A stretch of 64,000 nucleotides of DNA, from assembly GCA_019188255.1 (NCBI GenBank), contig JAETXT010000001.1:8184001-8248000 (forward strand), in the 5' to 3' direction. Below are positions 1 through 11,419 of this stretch, in pieces. The notes below the pieces were generated by a model. It made no database searches. It saw only the letters and a program-made list of their open reading frames with translations, and was not told where the DNA came from. The position numbers and the translations under genes are program-made. The stretch's first letter is position 1, and every line of letters starts with the position of its first letter. This DNA is from Verticillium longisporum. Lineage: Eukaryota > Ascomycota > Sordariomycetes > Glomerellales > Plectosphaerellaceae.

Positions 1-3000
1 CAAGCCTGCGCATCACCAAGAAAACATAAGGTAGAGAAGGTGCCCAGCCTAGAAGGAAATAAAATGTCACTGATTCAGGAGAAGGTTTCAACTGAAGCTT
101 CGTTCGCCGATACGTTTTCTTTCATTTTATGTATGAAGGCCAATCACATTAAAGAGCACTATGGTGGTCCGAGTACGCACGAAGCTCACATCGTAAGAAT
201 AATCTATGGAGCTGTGTTATCAACGATTGCTCTGGAAAGGTTTTCATTTGGTTCACAGAGACTATGATATCAAGCTTGGCATGTGTCCGAGAACTCTGTG
301 GCTTCCTCTATCTGCCGTTTGGGCAGGCGATGAGAGAGCAGCAGCGCGACCGCCGGATCGCGAAGAATATCGGGTGCCAAACACACAACCGCCATGCTTG
401 AAGAAGCATCACGATCATCTGGGCGACTTACATGGAATATTGGAGTTGGCTCCAGCTGTCTATCGTGTACCTGCTAAGCGGACCAACCAAATGCGTCGGG
501 CACATGAATCTGGGTAAGGTATCCCAGCTCAGTAGTCTGGGGACTGCATCATCGCAAGCCTGGATCTGCTCGGTCTGGCCGCATGTCCTAGACATTCGCC
601 TGCTCGAGAGGAAGACTAGAGCGTAGAACACAGACTCGTACGGCATATACCGTCAGCATCCTATTCACATGATGCTCATCAACTGAAAAGAAAGGCACCA
701 AAGTGCCAGAGGGGGGGGGGTTCGAAAAAGAAAGAAGGTATCCAACACCGTTCAGCCACAACGGTGACAGCACAGATCTTCACGTCCACCATCGACCTTC
801 TGGTTTGCTTTTTCCCCAGGCCAGATGCCAGCGCATGGCGTTCTGTTTTTCAGCTCCCGCGTTAAAGTTTGCCTGTCAGGATATTGCAGTGCTGCCGTGA
901 GCCTGTCAAACTGCGAATCGGAATCTTGACCGCCCATGGCACCAAAGGTTGAGAATCCCATCTCATCAGCTAGATCAGCTACTTACCCTAAGGTACCGTC
1001 TGTTCTCCCCCGAACCCCCCCTCCGCCCCCGCCATGACTCACATGACGGGCGTTGGCACTGCCTAATCGCAGATAAAGTGCCGGCTGCCCTTCTCGCCCT
1101 TCTGACAGAACCGATGCGAAGCATTCGATCTCACACACGGAAGCAAAGAAATGGTGCAAACTTTAGCCTTGCAGTAGGTTGGCCTGGAAGGAGGGCACAC
1201 CATCAAGGCGGCGTGCCGGGCCAGTATTTGCTGGCGCTGCGCCGATCGCCCGCCGAGACTTGCGACGGCTTTTGCTTACGTTCCGGGCATCCGTGATAGG
1301 GTGCCCAGTCTGTAAGCACCCAGCATCAGTACGGAGTGCGTACAGGTGTGGGCAAGTGCCAAAAGGTTGGTCGCACCGCGAGTTCCGCGCAGCGCGCAGT
1401 GAGGTCTCCGCCTTTGTGTTGGCGCGGCCATTCGTTTTCATGCTAAGAAGCATGCTGAGGGAAATAATTCTCAATAATTCTCAATTATTTCCCTAGACTA
1501 CAGGGCTTATGAACAAGCAAGGGAAGATAACAATCAACAGGCGTAGAGACGGTCACACGATGGATGGGTCGGCAAAGTCTGGTGCGCGAGTCACGCCTAC
1601 GCGAACAGTCACTCTATATCTACACCCCCTCAAGTCCCACTCAGCCATTTTCGGCAAACAACGCCCCCAGCAGCCCTCCCATTATTAGGTAACCAGGCCC
1701 TAAGCTGGGGTAACCTGTTTGAAGCGAAGCTGCTGGGCACCCGGGCCACTCAGCGATTCTTTGCCGTCGTGCCTCAGGTGCCTAAAAAAGGTCATCTTGC
1801 CCCATTCACTTGCAGCTGTCGGCAGAGACGAAATAGGAGCGGCTCGTTCGGGGGGTTTGGAGGGCTGTCTCAGGCGAGTCAGGACTCTGCCCGGCAGGAC
1901 GGGTTGGTCAATGTTTGTAGCTCCAGCCAGCAGCCAGCAGGCCTTGGGTAATCGGTCCTGGTAGAGTTCGAAGACCAAGCTCCGTCACTGCCACAGCTGT
2001 TTCGTCGCCATGCTCGATGTGCGAGAAGGCATTGCTGCCGTTTGATCTGATATGTCGGTACTCTGTAGACGGATGAACATGACTTGATCGTCTCATCAGT
2101 CGTTGGTGAGGACGACTGTCTATGCGACAAGAATTTCAGCTTTTGCTTGCGTGCTGTTGGGCGCGGAACAGGGATTGTGCTGGGTACTCGTCGATCAACG
2201 TGGCCGCGGGCTGTATCCCCAGAACGTCCATTATTGTCCGTCGGCAGATCTCGATGGTGATTTGCGACTGGAACGCCAGGGCACCCGGGCATCACGAGGA
2301 CTTCTGCCATCTCATTCCGGCGTCACCGAGACCCCTTGATTCTGAGACAGCCTCGCTGCTGTGTGCAAGCAGCCCGGACTCGCATATAAGGTTGCCAGAC
2401 TCAACACCATTGCACCCGCACCATGAGACTCGTCAGCGCGTTAGACACGGACTTGTCGGAATAAGGGGTTCGGTCTTGATGCAGGGGCGTCTGGAGATTG
2501 ATTCGTCGGCAAAGCAAAGCAGTGGTGGCAATGCTGAACCCTGTGATTTGAGTGACGTTGACGCATAGCCCGTCGTCACCCAGCTTCATTGAGCTGGCGT
2601 CAGGTCGGGACGAAATGCTGCCTAAGGAGCCCTGTACACCAAACCCTGAGCGCACATGTAACTCATCTCTGTGCAGCACGGCCTTTCTGAATGGAGACAT
2701 CCGGCGTTGGAATTGGCATTGCTATGCCAGTTTTGGCGAGAAACCACGAAAAAGCAAACAACCAACCGTTCGCCAAACAGACTGCATCCAGAGGCCTTGC
2801 TGGAAGACAAAAGAAACGCCACAGCGCAGGGAAGTTGCTTGCACATGCAAGCTAGGCCACATGGCTTGATAACTTGTCAGCCAGTGAGAGGACCAGAAAT
2901 GGGCTCAGATCTTTCAGAACACAATCCCTCGTCCGTTGTGCCGTGCGATGATGGAGCGCCGATTCGAGGGAAATTGACAAGCAACAAACGCAGTTCTCGA

Positions 3001-5600
3001 AGCACAATGCTTGACATTCGGATGTGAGGCGGGTCGTACATTCTGTTTCGAGACACGGACCGGAGAAGACGACTTCATCATCGTCGACAGCTCGAACGAG
3101 GTGATCACCGCAGCCGTGTCTTGACCGAATCTGTGTCGTGACTCGTCAAAAACGCGAACGACTGACGAGGCAATTTGGATTTCTCGTAAAGAGAGGGGGC
3201 ACTGTATGCAAGATCAGTGAATTTGTCCATTTGTTAACATCATTGGCCACCCGAGCTTTTGGGCGGTCGCCGACCGCTGGACGCCGCTCGAAAAAAAAAG
3301 CCAGGGATGGGGAAGGGTAAGGGGAGGGAGGAGGCATCAGGGGTGTTGGCAAAAGCTGCGACGTCATTCCTGGCTCTGTCAGATAGGGACCGCGGTGCGA
3401 CTGAATACATGCTGTATGGAAGGCTGTGGCTTCTGCTTGTTGCTTCTTTCGCACGGCGCATTGAGCTCATCTTCGGGAGAGAAATCAATGTTCGGGCCAA
3501 TGCACCAAACCATGGTCTTGTCCCCCTGCGCAGCTGGATGATCTCTTCATGGGATCCATCATAAGGCGCGCGCCATTACGAACCGCAGCTCCCATCAACG
3601 TACCTTTCCAAGATGAACAGCGGGAGTTTCCAGTCGTTGCCGATGCATGTCCGGGCGGCAAGAAACCGAGACCCGATCGACACGACAAAATGACGAAGTA
3701 TTGAGTTGCATGAAGTTTCGAAACATCATGATGGCTCGCCTGCAGCTTCGAAAACACAGCAGCGCGAACCAGCGCGGACGTGTTGTGTTGTTGACCAGCC
3801 CACCAAGGCCCCTTCCCGTGTGGCCTTGTCGCACCTGTGACACAGTTGGAAAGTAGAGCGAGACAGGCTCATCTCGCTGTGGCATAACATTCCTCCCTGC
3901 GCAATCGAGATAGCATCCCGAGACAGGGCATCTGCTCATGAAAGGCAGGTGATTCGAGGGAGCCCTCAGGGTCCACGCGGTCCTCGCGTGGTGAAAAGGG
4001 AAAATGAGATTGACAATGCGGTCTTGGTTCAGCTGCTGCTTCTCAAGCAACGGAGGTGTAGGGAGGTGGCGGCAGGCAGACCAACCCAAAGGCTGATTCT
4101 GCTTCCTTGCTTCCTTGCGTCCCGTTGTCAGTCAAAGGCTTGCAGTTGGTGTGTCGATGCCTTTTTGAGTCAATGACCAGGTGAATGCGGAGGCGGGCCG
4201 CGATGTTCTGCAGACAACATGTCGCCTTCGTCCTCCTCTGTGCAAACGAAAAGCACTGCCAGGGTTGGCGACGGATCGACGGGGCATTGAATTGGCCAAT
4301 GCAAGCGACACCCCAGCAGGTCCAATGGACGTGTCGATGATGGAGATGGTGATGGTACCTGCATGAGAACAGAGAAATCGGGATCCTGCAAACCTGGCTC
4401 GGCCCCGGGCCCCGGCAATCCTCGTAGGCATTGAGCGATGGGTGATGGTGTGTTGCCGCTGGTGCGGATAATGAGCCTCGTAGATGGTGGAGGATGGCGA
4501 CTGCATTAGGGCTTGGCAGGGCTCCAAGTGGTGTATTAGCACCACGGCTTGGGTTCCTTAGGGACTTAGGTACCTACCTAGGTGGGTAGCTAAGGTAAGG
4601 TACCCAAGTCAATGTTCACCAGGGACACCCGCCCCTCGAGGAGAACCTACAAATAGGCAGGTATGAACGGACGGTGCGCCGAGGTCCCAATCCTTCAGGT
4701 ACACTTCTCCCTTGCGGCAGCCCGAATCGTGGTGAGCGTGTGTGAGGTACCTTATGGTACCTTAGGTACCTAGGTACTCTACCTTAGTCCTAAACAGACT
4801 TAACAGGGCAGATACAGTAGTGTAAGAGGGGGTGCGTGCCCTGGCCATGAATGACCCTTCAACGATGACTGCCTGATGTCACTTTTTACCCATCGCATGC
4901 AAGGGCTGCAGACTTGAAAGGACCTATTGGGATCGGTACCTGCTTGCCCTGTTCTGAAGGCCAGGCTGTCCGCTTCCGTCAAGGTACCGAGACAGCTACC
5001 CAGGTACCTCCTCCTACCTGCCCGGGTACAAGTAGATAGTTAGATGCCTGGGTAGCCACAAGGTAAACCTGGATATCTAAACCCTGAAAAGACACCAAAA
5101 GGTGGTGCTGTGCAGATGCTTGAATGCCTCAACATGTGTGCTGCATCCGCCTCCTCATCACTGAATGATGCTAGCTGTCATGCGATTTCCCATGTCTCGT
5201 CTGGTCGAAGAGGGGTTGGTTCTTCTTTTTTTCTTCTTCGTCGCCTTGGCGAGAACGTTTGCCTGTGCCCCCATGGCTAGCCAGTACACATAGCTGCTCG
5301 GTCAGGTCACTCCAGTGGAGCAGGCAGATTTGGAGCAGGCACATCGCTAGCTGACGTTCCCTGGCTGGCCGAATAGCGTAGCCCTTATCGACACACCCCC
5401 CTCCACGCAGGCTGTCGCTTCAGGTCCTCCTTCCACTGCTTGCGTCCGAGCTTCCCCCAAGGTAGGTAGGTACATGTAGACCAGGCCAGGCAGGGCAAAG
5501 ACAAGGCAAAGAGCCAGACCAGTCGCAGCGTCCCATTCAGACAAAGTCTCTCGCTCACCCTTCTGCCTTTCCACCATCTCCACCATCCCCAATCCACACT
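1..5600. other. Gene-free region with GGTACC/CCTAGG motif clusters
   Basis: I see no convincing coding region here. All ORFs are short, overlap one another on both strands and resemble no family I know. The only structure is a set of palindromic GGTACC and CCTAGG motifs at about 4555-4610, 4744-4795, 4935-4940, 4983-5070 and 5461-5475. There is also a run of ten G at 711-720. Confidence 0.5.
4553..5070. repeat. Clusters of interlocking GGTACC / CCTAGG palindromes
   Basis: The motifs GGTACC, CCTAGG and TACCTAGGTA occur repeatedly and overlap within about 500 bp. The densest patch is 4744-4795, where GGTACC recurs three times. Related single clusters occur at about 20482-20497 and 30669-30713. 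Their spread through intergenic DNA suggests a dispersed short repeat family, possibly hairpin-forming. No coding function is seen. Confidence 0.5.
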
Positions 5601-5639
5601 TCGTTCTCGTCACCCATCGCCTGTCGCCGTCTGAGTTCT

Positions 5640-8617
5640 TCTTTCCTCCCCTCCCACCCCCTCCCACCACTCCGACTCAACCTTCTTCTTTTCCCTCTTT
5701 CAGTCTTTTTCCGAAGGCCTTCTGGGTTTCTGCACATCTTGCTGTCATTGTCCCCCTTGTCGGTAGCCTGTCGCGTTCACGTCGTTCAGAGCATTCAACC
5801 TATTCGCTGTCTGCCTCCACAACGTCTACCGTCCTCTTGGTCAGGTTTGCACGTGAGAAGAAAAAAAAATCCTCCTTGCTTGCAGCTTGTCTACTTTGCA
5901 TTCGGTCCGCTCCCTCTACGACCTCGACGCCAATTCGATCAACGCAAAGCCGATTTCCTCGCCTTTCCCGACGACAATTCCATCCAACAGCGAACTGTCG
6001 AAGGTTCTTCTTGACGCAGCGACCCTCTCGACGTCATCCGTGTTCGTCGTTCCTACAGCCCGCCTACGCGCGTAACCCAAGTCAATCACCCTTAATCCCC
6101 CCCACATCTGCCTTCGCAGACCTCCATACAACCATTTCCCCTACGAGTACTACGACATCATCTCATCGGCATCCTTGAGTCTAGAACGTGTTTTTGTTGG
6201 CGCCCAAAAGTAAGTTGATTGTGTTGCGCATCTCCTTTGTTTGTCCCGGCTTGTCTGGCGGGAGTTTCCCATGGTCGCCGTCGCCGATTTGCCCCCCAAT
6301 GTCCTCCGACACCAGCTGTCGGCTCTTCCGGGTTGTCCATCGAAACCTCAGCGCAATGGCAACCACCTGGATCGCACGTGGCGGCTGCCTCGCTCTGCAA
6401 CCGACAGCATGTCTTGTCAACGTTGCCACTGTCTGCTCCGGGCAGCGAAACTACTCGGGGTCCGTCCCCTCCTCAACGAAACCCCTCCATGCATGCATCT
6501 TGGATCCTGGATCTTCGACCAACCCGTCAGTGTCGGTCGATCACGTTCCGACTGCCGACTGCCTGGACCCCACGACCTGCCGCCACCGAGACGTACGCTA
6601 CTACTTGCTGCACGACGGTCATCGCGAATGAGGCGCAAAAGCCAGCGCACTGCAGACTCTCTTGCAAACCGGAGAAAAAAGCCTGAACCTCTGTGATGAC
6701 GTCTCGCCGATCTCACTGAATGCTGTCCCCAGTATCCCCACTGGACGAAATGCAGACCATCACCAACTTCACCTCGGATAAAGGCCTTACCCTAGGCATG
6801 GAGTGGCAAGATGCTCGTAACAACCCAACAAGTTTGCATTACGTCTGTGCTATTCTTCGAACCCAACACACGACAAATAGTATCGCGTCGGGATACAGCG
6901 TAGTGCACCGACAATTCTGCTTGCGCAAACTGGATACAACCTCCCCTGGGATTCACAACATCGACTGGCAGGAATAAAGGCTATCACGAATAGAATACCG
7001 AAAATGTCGATATGTTGGAGAGCATCTTGACTCGCCTCGACATGGAGAGCAGGTCTGCATAGGCATTAGAGCGATTCGATTCTTTTCTTCGCAACAGACC
7101 CACAAAGCCCAGCAACACAGCTTTGACACCTGGATGGACAAGTGACTGGGATAATTGACTGTTGGGGCGGGACGCTGGATAGCACAAGATGTCGTCTTAC
7201 TGCAATTGCTAACAATTGAAACAGGTCACGACATATTGCAGTCTCGAATATTCGACAATCCGCTGACGATTATCTTGACAAACGCTGTTTCCTCCGGTTT
7301 TCGGCGTATTCCTGAGGTTTCAAAAGTCGATTTGGAGCATCTTCTTGGAGTTGTTCGACGGCGGCTTTTCGCATTTTACTGAACGACCCTATCGGAGCGT
7401 ATCCACTTCCACTTTACCAGGGTGTGCCGGCGTCAAGACATTCGTCTTTGCTACTTTCGATTCACGGAGTACGGGGTCAGGATACAGGTCGTTGTGCTCG
7501 ATTCTTTCATCCGACTGCCCTTCGTGGTTTGACAAATCAGTTTTCTGTTTTGCGAAACGGTGTAACGGTATGTTTCTCGCAGTTTGATGAATTCAGTTCA
7601 GAACGAGTTGGGCTCGAAAAATACTCAGGGGACCCGACCCGGTGACCCTGAGCGTGTGGTGTGGTTCGTTTGGTCACAAATAGGCCACGACTGGTCACAA
7701 TTCTGTGTGGTCAATATGAACCAGAAGCACAAGCTAACGGGACATTGTCAAAAGATTACGATACAAGAGTTCCGACTTAACGTCACATTGAGATCAAGGC
7801 TTCTGACTTGTAAGTGGCTTCTGCAGCCGACATCGCATGCGTGATGCATTTGCACCAGATGCTTACGCAGAGTACAGAGTTCTGATCTTGCTTTCTACGT
7901 CCAGTCGATACCCATCTGCTGTTCGTCCAATGTAAGCATACGCGGATTGTCTCTTTATGTTAGCCCTCGTATCCACTGTCCACACGCTTGGTACACCCAG
8001 CGTGCATATGCGTCCTCTTTATGAGCCCCTCGTTCCCACTGGCTGTCATGGTCATGTTCTTAATTGCAAGGCATTGCAATCCCTCCAACGCCTTCCCTAT
8101 CACCATTCAAGGCCTCTCCTCGCCTGTCACACTCAGGCCAGCCACATGGGTGGGCAGGACCTCCGAGATCAAACCTTCCCACAAGGTTTTTGGTATAACC
8201 CTTGTCGGGCACCTTTTGTTAGGTTCTGTTGCTAAGAAGTCACTGTGGCGATGCGTCTTTCCCCATGGCAAAACGTTGATACACCGAGAATCTCGTGCAG
8301 GCAGCAGTCCATTCCAGTGAATGAGGCAAGAGCACGTTACTCACAGAGAGAAGGACCAAGCGCTTGCCCGAGCAACTTGTTCCTTCTTGCCCAGTTGTCT
8401 ATGATCTCGCTATTGCTTTATAATTCGCCCATGCCTTGTGAGTCCAAGCTGACAACGTCAACCACTAGCTTCTCTACCCACAAATTCCGCTTCCTTCCGA
8501 AGTTTACCCACAACAGCCTTCAACCCTTAACCCTCCACACAACAAATTCCGAAGTTCTTCCGAGCTTCACTTGCACATCACACGATTTTACATCCTCACT
8601 GCAACCAGACGGAAACA
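5640..8617 (+). promoter_or_regulatory. Probable promoter and long intron-containing 5' leader of the RRM protein gene
   Basis: From about 5640 to 6209 the plus strand is strongly C/T-rich, as fungal transcript leaders often are, and it ends at a consensus donor GTAAGT at 6210. A branch-like GCTAAC at 7208-7213 precedes an acceptor ACAG ending at 7224. A second donor GTAAGT lies at 7810, and a branch-like GCTGAC at 8448-8453 precedes an acceptor TAG ending at 8468. This predicts noncoding exons of about 5700-6209, 7225-7809 and 8469-8617 joined to the ATG at 8618. The middle exon contains several upstream ATGs. The region could instead be a separate noncoding transcript. The splice sites are seen; the transcript model is inferred. 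Confidence 0.35.
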
Positions 8618-10210
8618 ATGGACGGCATGCAGCCCTACAACAACGGCACTCCGGGTGCCAACGGCGCAAACGGAGATGGTTATGGAACTCCCGTTGCTGC
8701 CGGCATGGGTTATCCGCCCAACGCCAACGAGCTCACTGGCCCTGGCAACTCCCTGATGGCAACAAGACGACCCTCTGGTAAGTCAAGGCTTGCATGCATT
8801 GTATGTTGTAGCATTGCTGACCTCTTTCCTTCTTAAGGATGGGAGAACTCGAGCCTTGGATGGACGAGAACTTCATCAAGGGTGTCTTTGCCACTGCCAC
8901 CGGTGAGCAGGTCAATGTGAAGGTCATCCGTGACAAGAGCTCTGGGTATGTTCCCTCTCCCATTTCCCCTTACAACATGGGACGTATCGGCCTCCTGCGA
9001 GATCGGCCATCAGCAGTCGAGGTTCTGCAGGCTCGTTTTATTTCGTGCAGGTCCGACTGACTCGTCTTAGCAATGCTGGATACTGCTTCGTTGAGTTCAA
9101 CTCGACTGATGCTGCCTCCAAGGCTCTTGCCCTCAACGGCACTCCGGTCCCTAACTCGGCCCGTATGTTCAAGCTCAACTGGGCCTCTGGCGGCGGTATC
9201 AACGATCGCCGGTAAGCACGATCACACTCAATCCACTGCTTTTACCCAGCTGACTCGTGCTTTCAGTGATGACCGCGGTCCCGAGTTCTCCATCTTCGTT
9301 GGCGACCTCGGCCCTGAGGTGAACGAATTCGTCCTCGTCTCGCTGTTTCAGGCTCGCTTCCCCTCCTGCAAGTCTGCTAAGATCATGACCGACGCTGTGA
9401 CCGGACAGAGCCGTGGTTACGGCTTCGTTCGCTTCACGGACGAGCAGGACCAGCAGCGTGCTCTGGTCGAGATGCAGGGCGTCTACTGCGGTAACCGACC
9501 CATGCGCATCTCCACCGCGACGCCCAAGAACCGGTTGGTTTCCTCCCAGGAATTCTTTCTCCGGTCCCATGCTGACATGTATAACAGTAACCACGGCCCC
9601 TACGGCGCCCAGCAGGGCCACCAGATGCCTCCTGCCATGCACCCTCACCAGCCTCAGGCCTTCTACGGTGTCCCCCCCGGTCCCCAGTTCAACCAGGGCT
9701 ATGGCGCTGCTCCCCAATTCCAGCAGCAGCAGATGAACCAGTTCACCGACCCCAACAACACTACGGTTTTTGTTGGTGGTCTTTCTGGCTACGTTACCGA
9801 GGATGAGCTCCGCAGTTTCTTCCAGGGCTTCGGTGAGATCACCTACGTCAAGATCCCTCCTGGCAAGGGCTGCGGCTTTGTGCAATTTGTCCACCGCCAC
9901 GCCGCTGAGATGGCCATCAACCAGATGCAAGGATACCCCATCGGTAACTCTCGCGTCCGTCTCAGCTGGGGCCGCTCGCAGAACAACTCGGGCGTTGGTA
10001 CGCCTTACCGTCCTGCTCCTCCCCCTCCCCACTACTTCGGTCCTCCTGGCCCCGGTGGCCCTGGCTATGGCCCTCCCTTCGGCGGTCCCCCTGGCCCTCA
10101 GGGTCCTCCTGGTCCTCCTCAGGGCCCTCCCGGCGGCGGTCCTCCTCAGCAGGTTTGTGTACCCTAAGCATTTCCGGGCTGCATCGATCTGACATTTCTG
10201 CGCACAGTAA
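8618..10210 (+). CDS. Three-RRM RNA-binding protein (Nam8/Csx1-like), one apparent frameshift
   Basis: This is a predicted mRNA-binding post-transcriptional regulator of the TIA-1/Nam8/Csx1 type. Exons are 8618-8777, 8838-8945, 9071-9211, 9267-9533, 9588-10152 and a terminal exon starting with the stop at 10208; every junction is GT-AG. The product is about 414 aa. RRM1 (about 51-130) has RNP2 LWMGEL and RNP1 GYCFVEF; RRM2 (about 144-222) has IFVGDL and RGYGFVRF; RRM3 (about 280-352) has VFVGGL and KGCGFVQF. A Gln-rich linker precedes RRM3 and the tail is Pro/Gly-rich. The N-terminal frame (MDGMQPYNNG...) runs out of register with the conserved PDGNKTTLWMGEL unless one C is added to the CCC at 8751-8753; the whole model is then in frame. 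If the last intron is retained the stop is at 10167; with another acceptor (TAG ending 10298) it is at 10349. Confidence 0.88.
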
Positions 10211-11419
10211 ACGTGACCGGCATTTTCCCCCGACTTTGCACGCTTTCTTCGCCTCTTGCGCTTTCGCTTTCTCACCTCTGACATCCGTCATGGTCTAGCC
10301 TGTTGGCGTCTCGGCGAAGCGGAGTTTGGGATCTGGTCAAGACATCTGACCACAGCAGTTCATCCTCGATTTCCTTTGTCTTCACGCGTATGACGATTAC
10401 GAAGCTTTGCGGCACTCGACAGTTCTTTCTACGCTCACTCGACGCACTGAAGGCTTGGTTTGCAATGCCCGTCCTTGCATACCACTCTACTCTGCCCTCC
10501 TTTGCGCTGATTTTGGCTTGGTTTACTCGGCTGCTTATGCTTAGTCTAGTCACACGATCAAATCTTAGTTTCTGCTTTTCCAGTGTTGTTTGCTCTTGCT
10601 TGGCGTCGTTTTCTTTCCACACCCCTGGGGCTCCATGCGTTACTTGTGTCTTGCTCTTCTGGATTTGGAACCGCATGCCTTGCTGGAACGGAAAAGCGCC
10701 TGTATTTTGTGACATCTACCTGAATGTCTGTGTGCTCATCTTGTGTATCTGCGTACAACTGACTAAACTGGGGCGTTTTCCTGATGATTCTGGTCTCAGC
10801 TGGTTTGCTACGGTGCGAATACCTGGGTCCGGCGGATTGACTTGTTCGAGACGATGCTCATGGGGCGTACCAAGGTGGATAAAGAGTTGCAGAATCAGGA
10901 CGAGGCTGTCAATATTATCTCTTGTGTTTGTAAGGCCGCTGCCCTCGACTCTGATCTTATGAAAACCCCTCCCCCTGTATTGATATCATGTCATTGTTGC
11001 GCGCCAGTATCGAAACGGACCATCTGTTTGCTTTATGGAAGCACAGCACTGGAGAAAATTGACTTCCAAATAACCTTCACCCTCAGACGGTCCAAATTGC
11101 CACCGCATTGCAAGAACTTGAGCTCGGGGCGCTCTCGGATTGTTTGCTCGTGCCTTGACCCTGCAAGCTGTCCGATTTCAAGCTGCGCACTGCAATATTA
11201 CGGCGCTGCTGTGTACAGCTGTCGCCTAGAGAGGAGAGAGGCATATCGATGTCAGCACCATGTTTCGATCATCGTTGAACCAAGCATCAAATGATTGCTA
11301 CAAAATCTCTACTTCAGCCGGTGAAAGATATGTTCATGAAGTCCATCACAATCGTAAATCGTTCGTGCCAACCCGGTCAGCTAGATGCTTACTTTTTCCA
11401 ACACTCGAAACTCGGCTCC
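10211..11419. other. Intergenic region between convergent genes
   Basis: This holds the 3' flanks of the RRM gene (+) and the exo-polygalacturonase gene (-). The 219-codon ORF from 10303 and its antisense partner have no recognisable domain and are probably chance. It may include the 3' UTR of the RRM gene. Confidence 0.4.

Noticed and set aside
711..720. Run of ten G
   Set aside because: Simple homopolymer without flanking structure.
9199..10284. 361-codon minus-strand ORF opposite the RRM gene
   Set aside because: It is Arg/Ala/Val-rich shadow translation of the RRM exons and reads across their introns.
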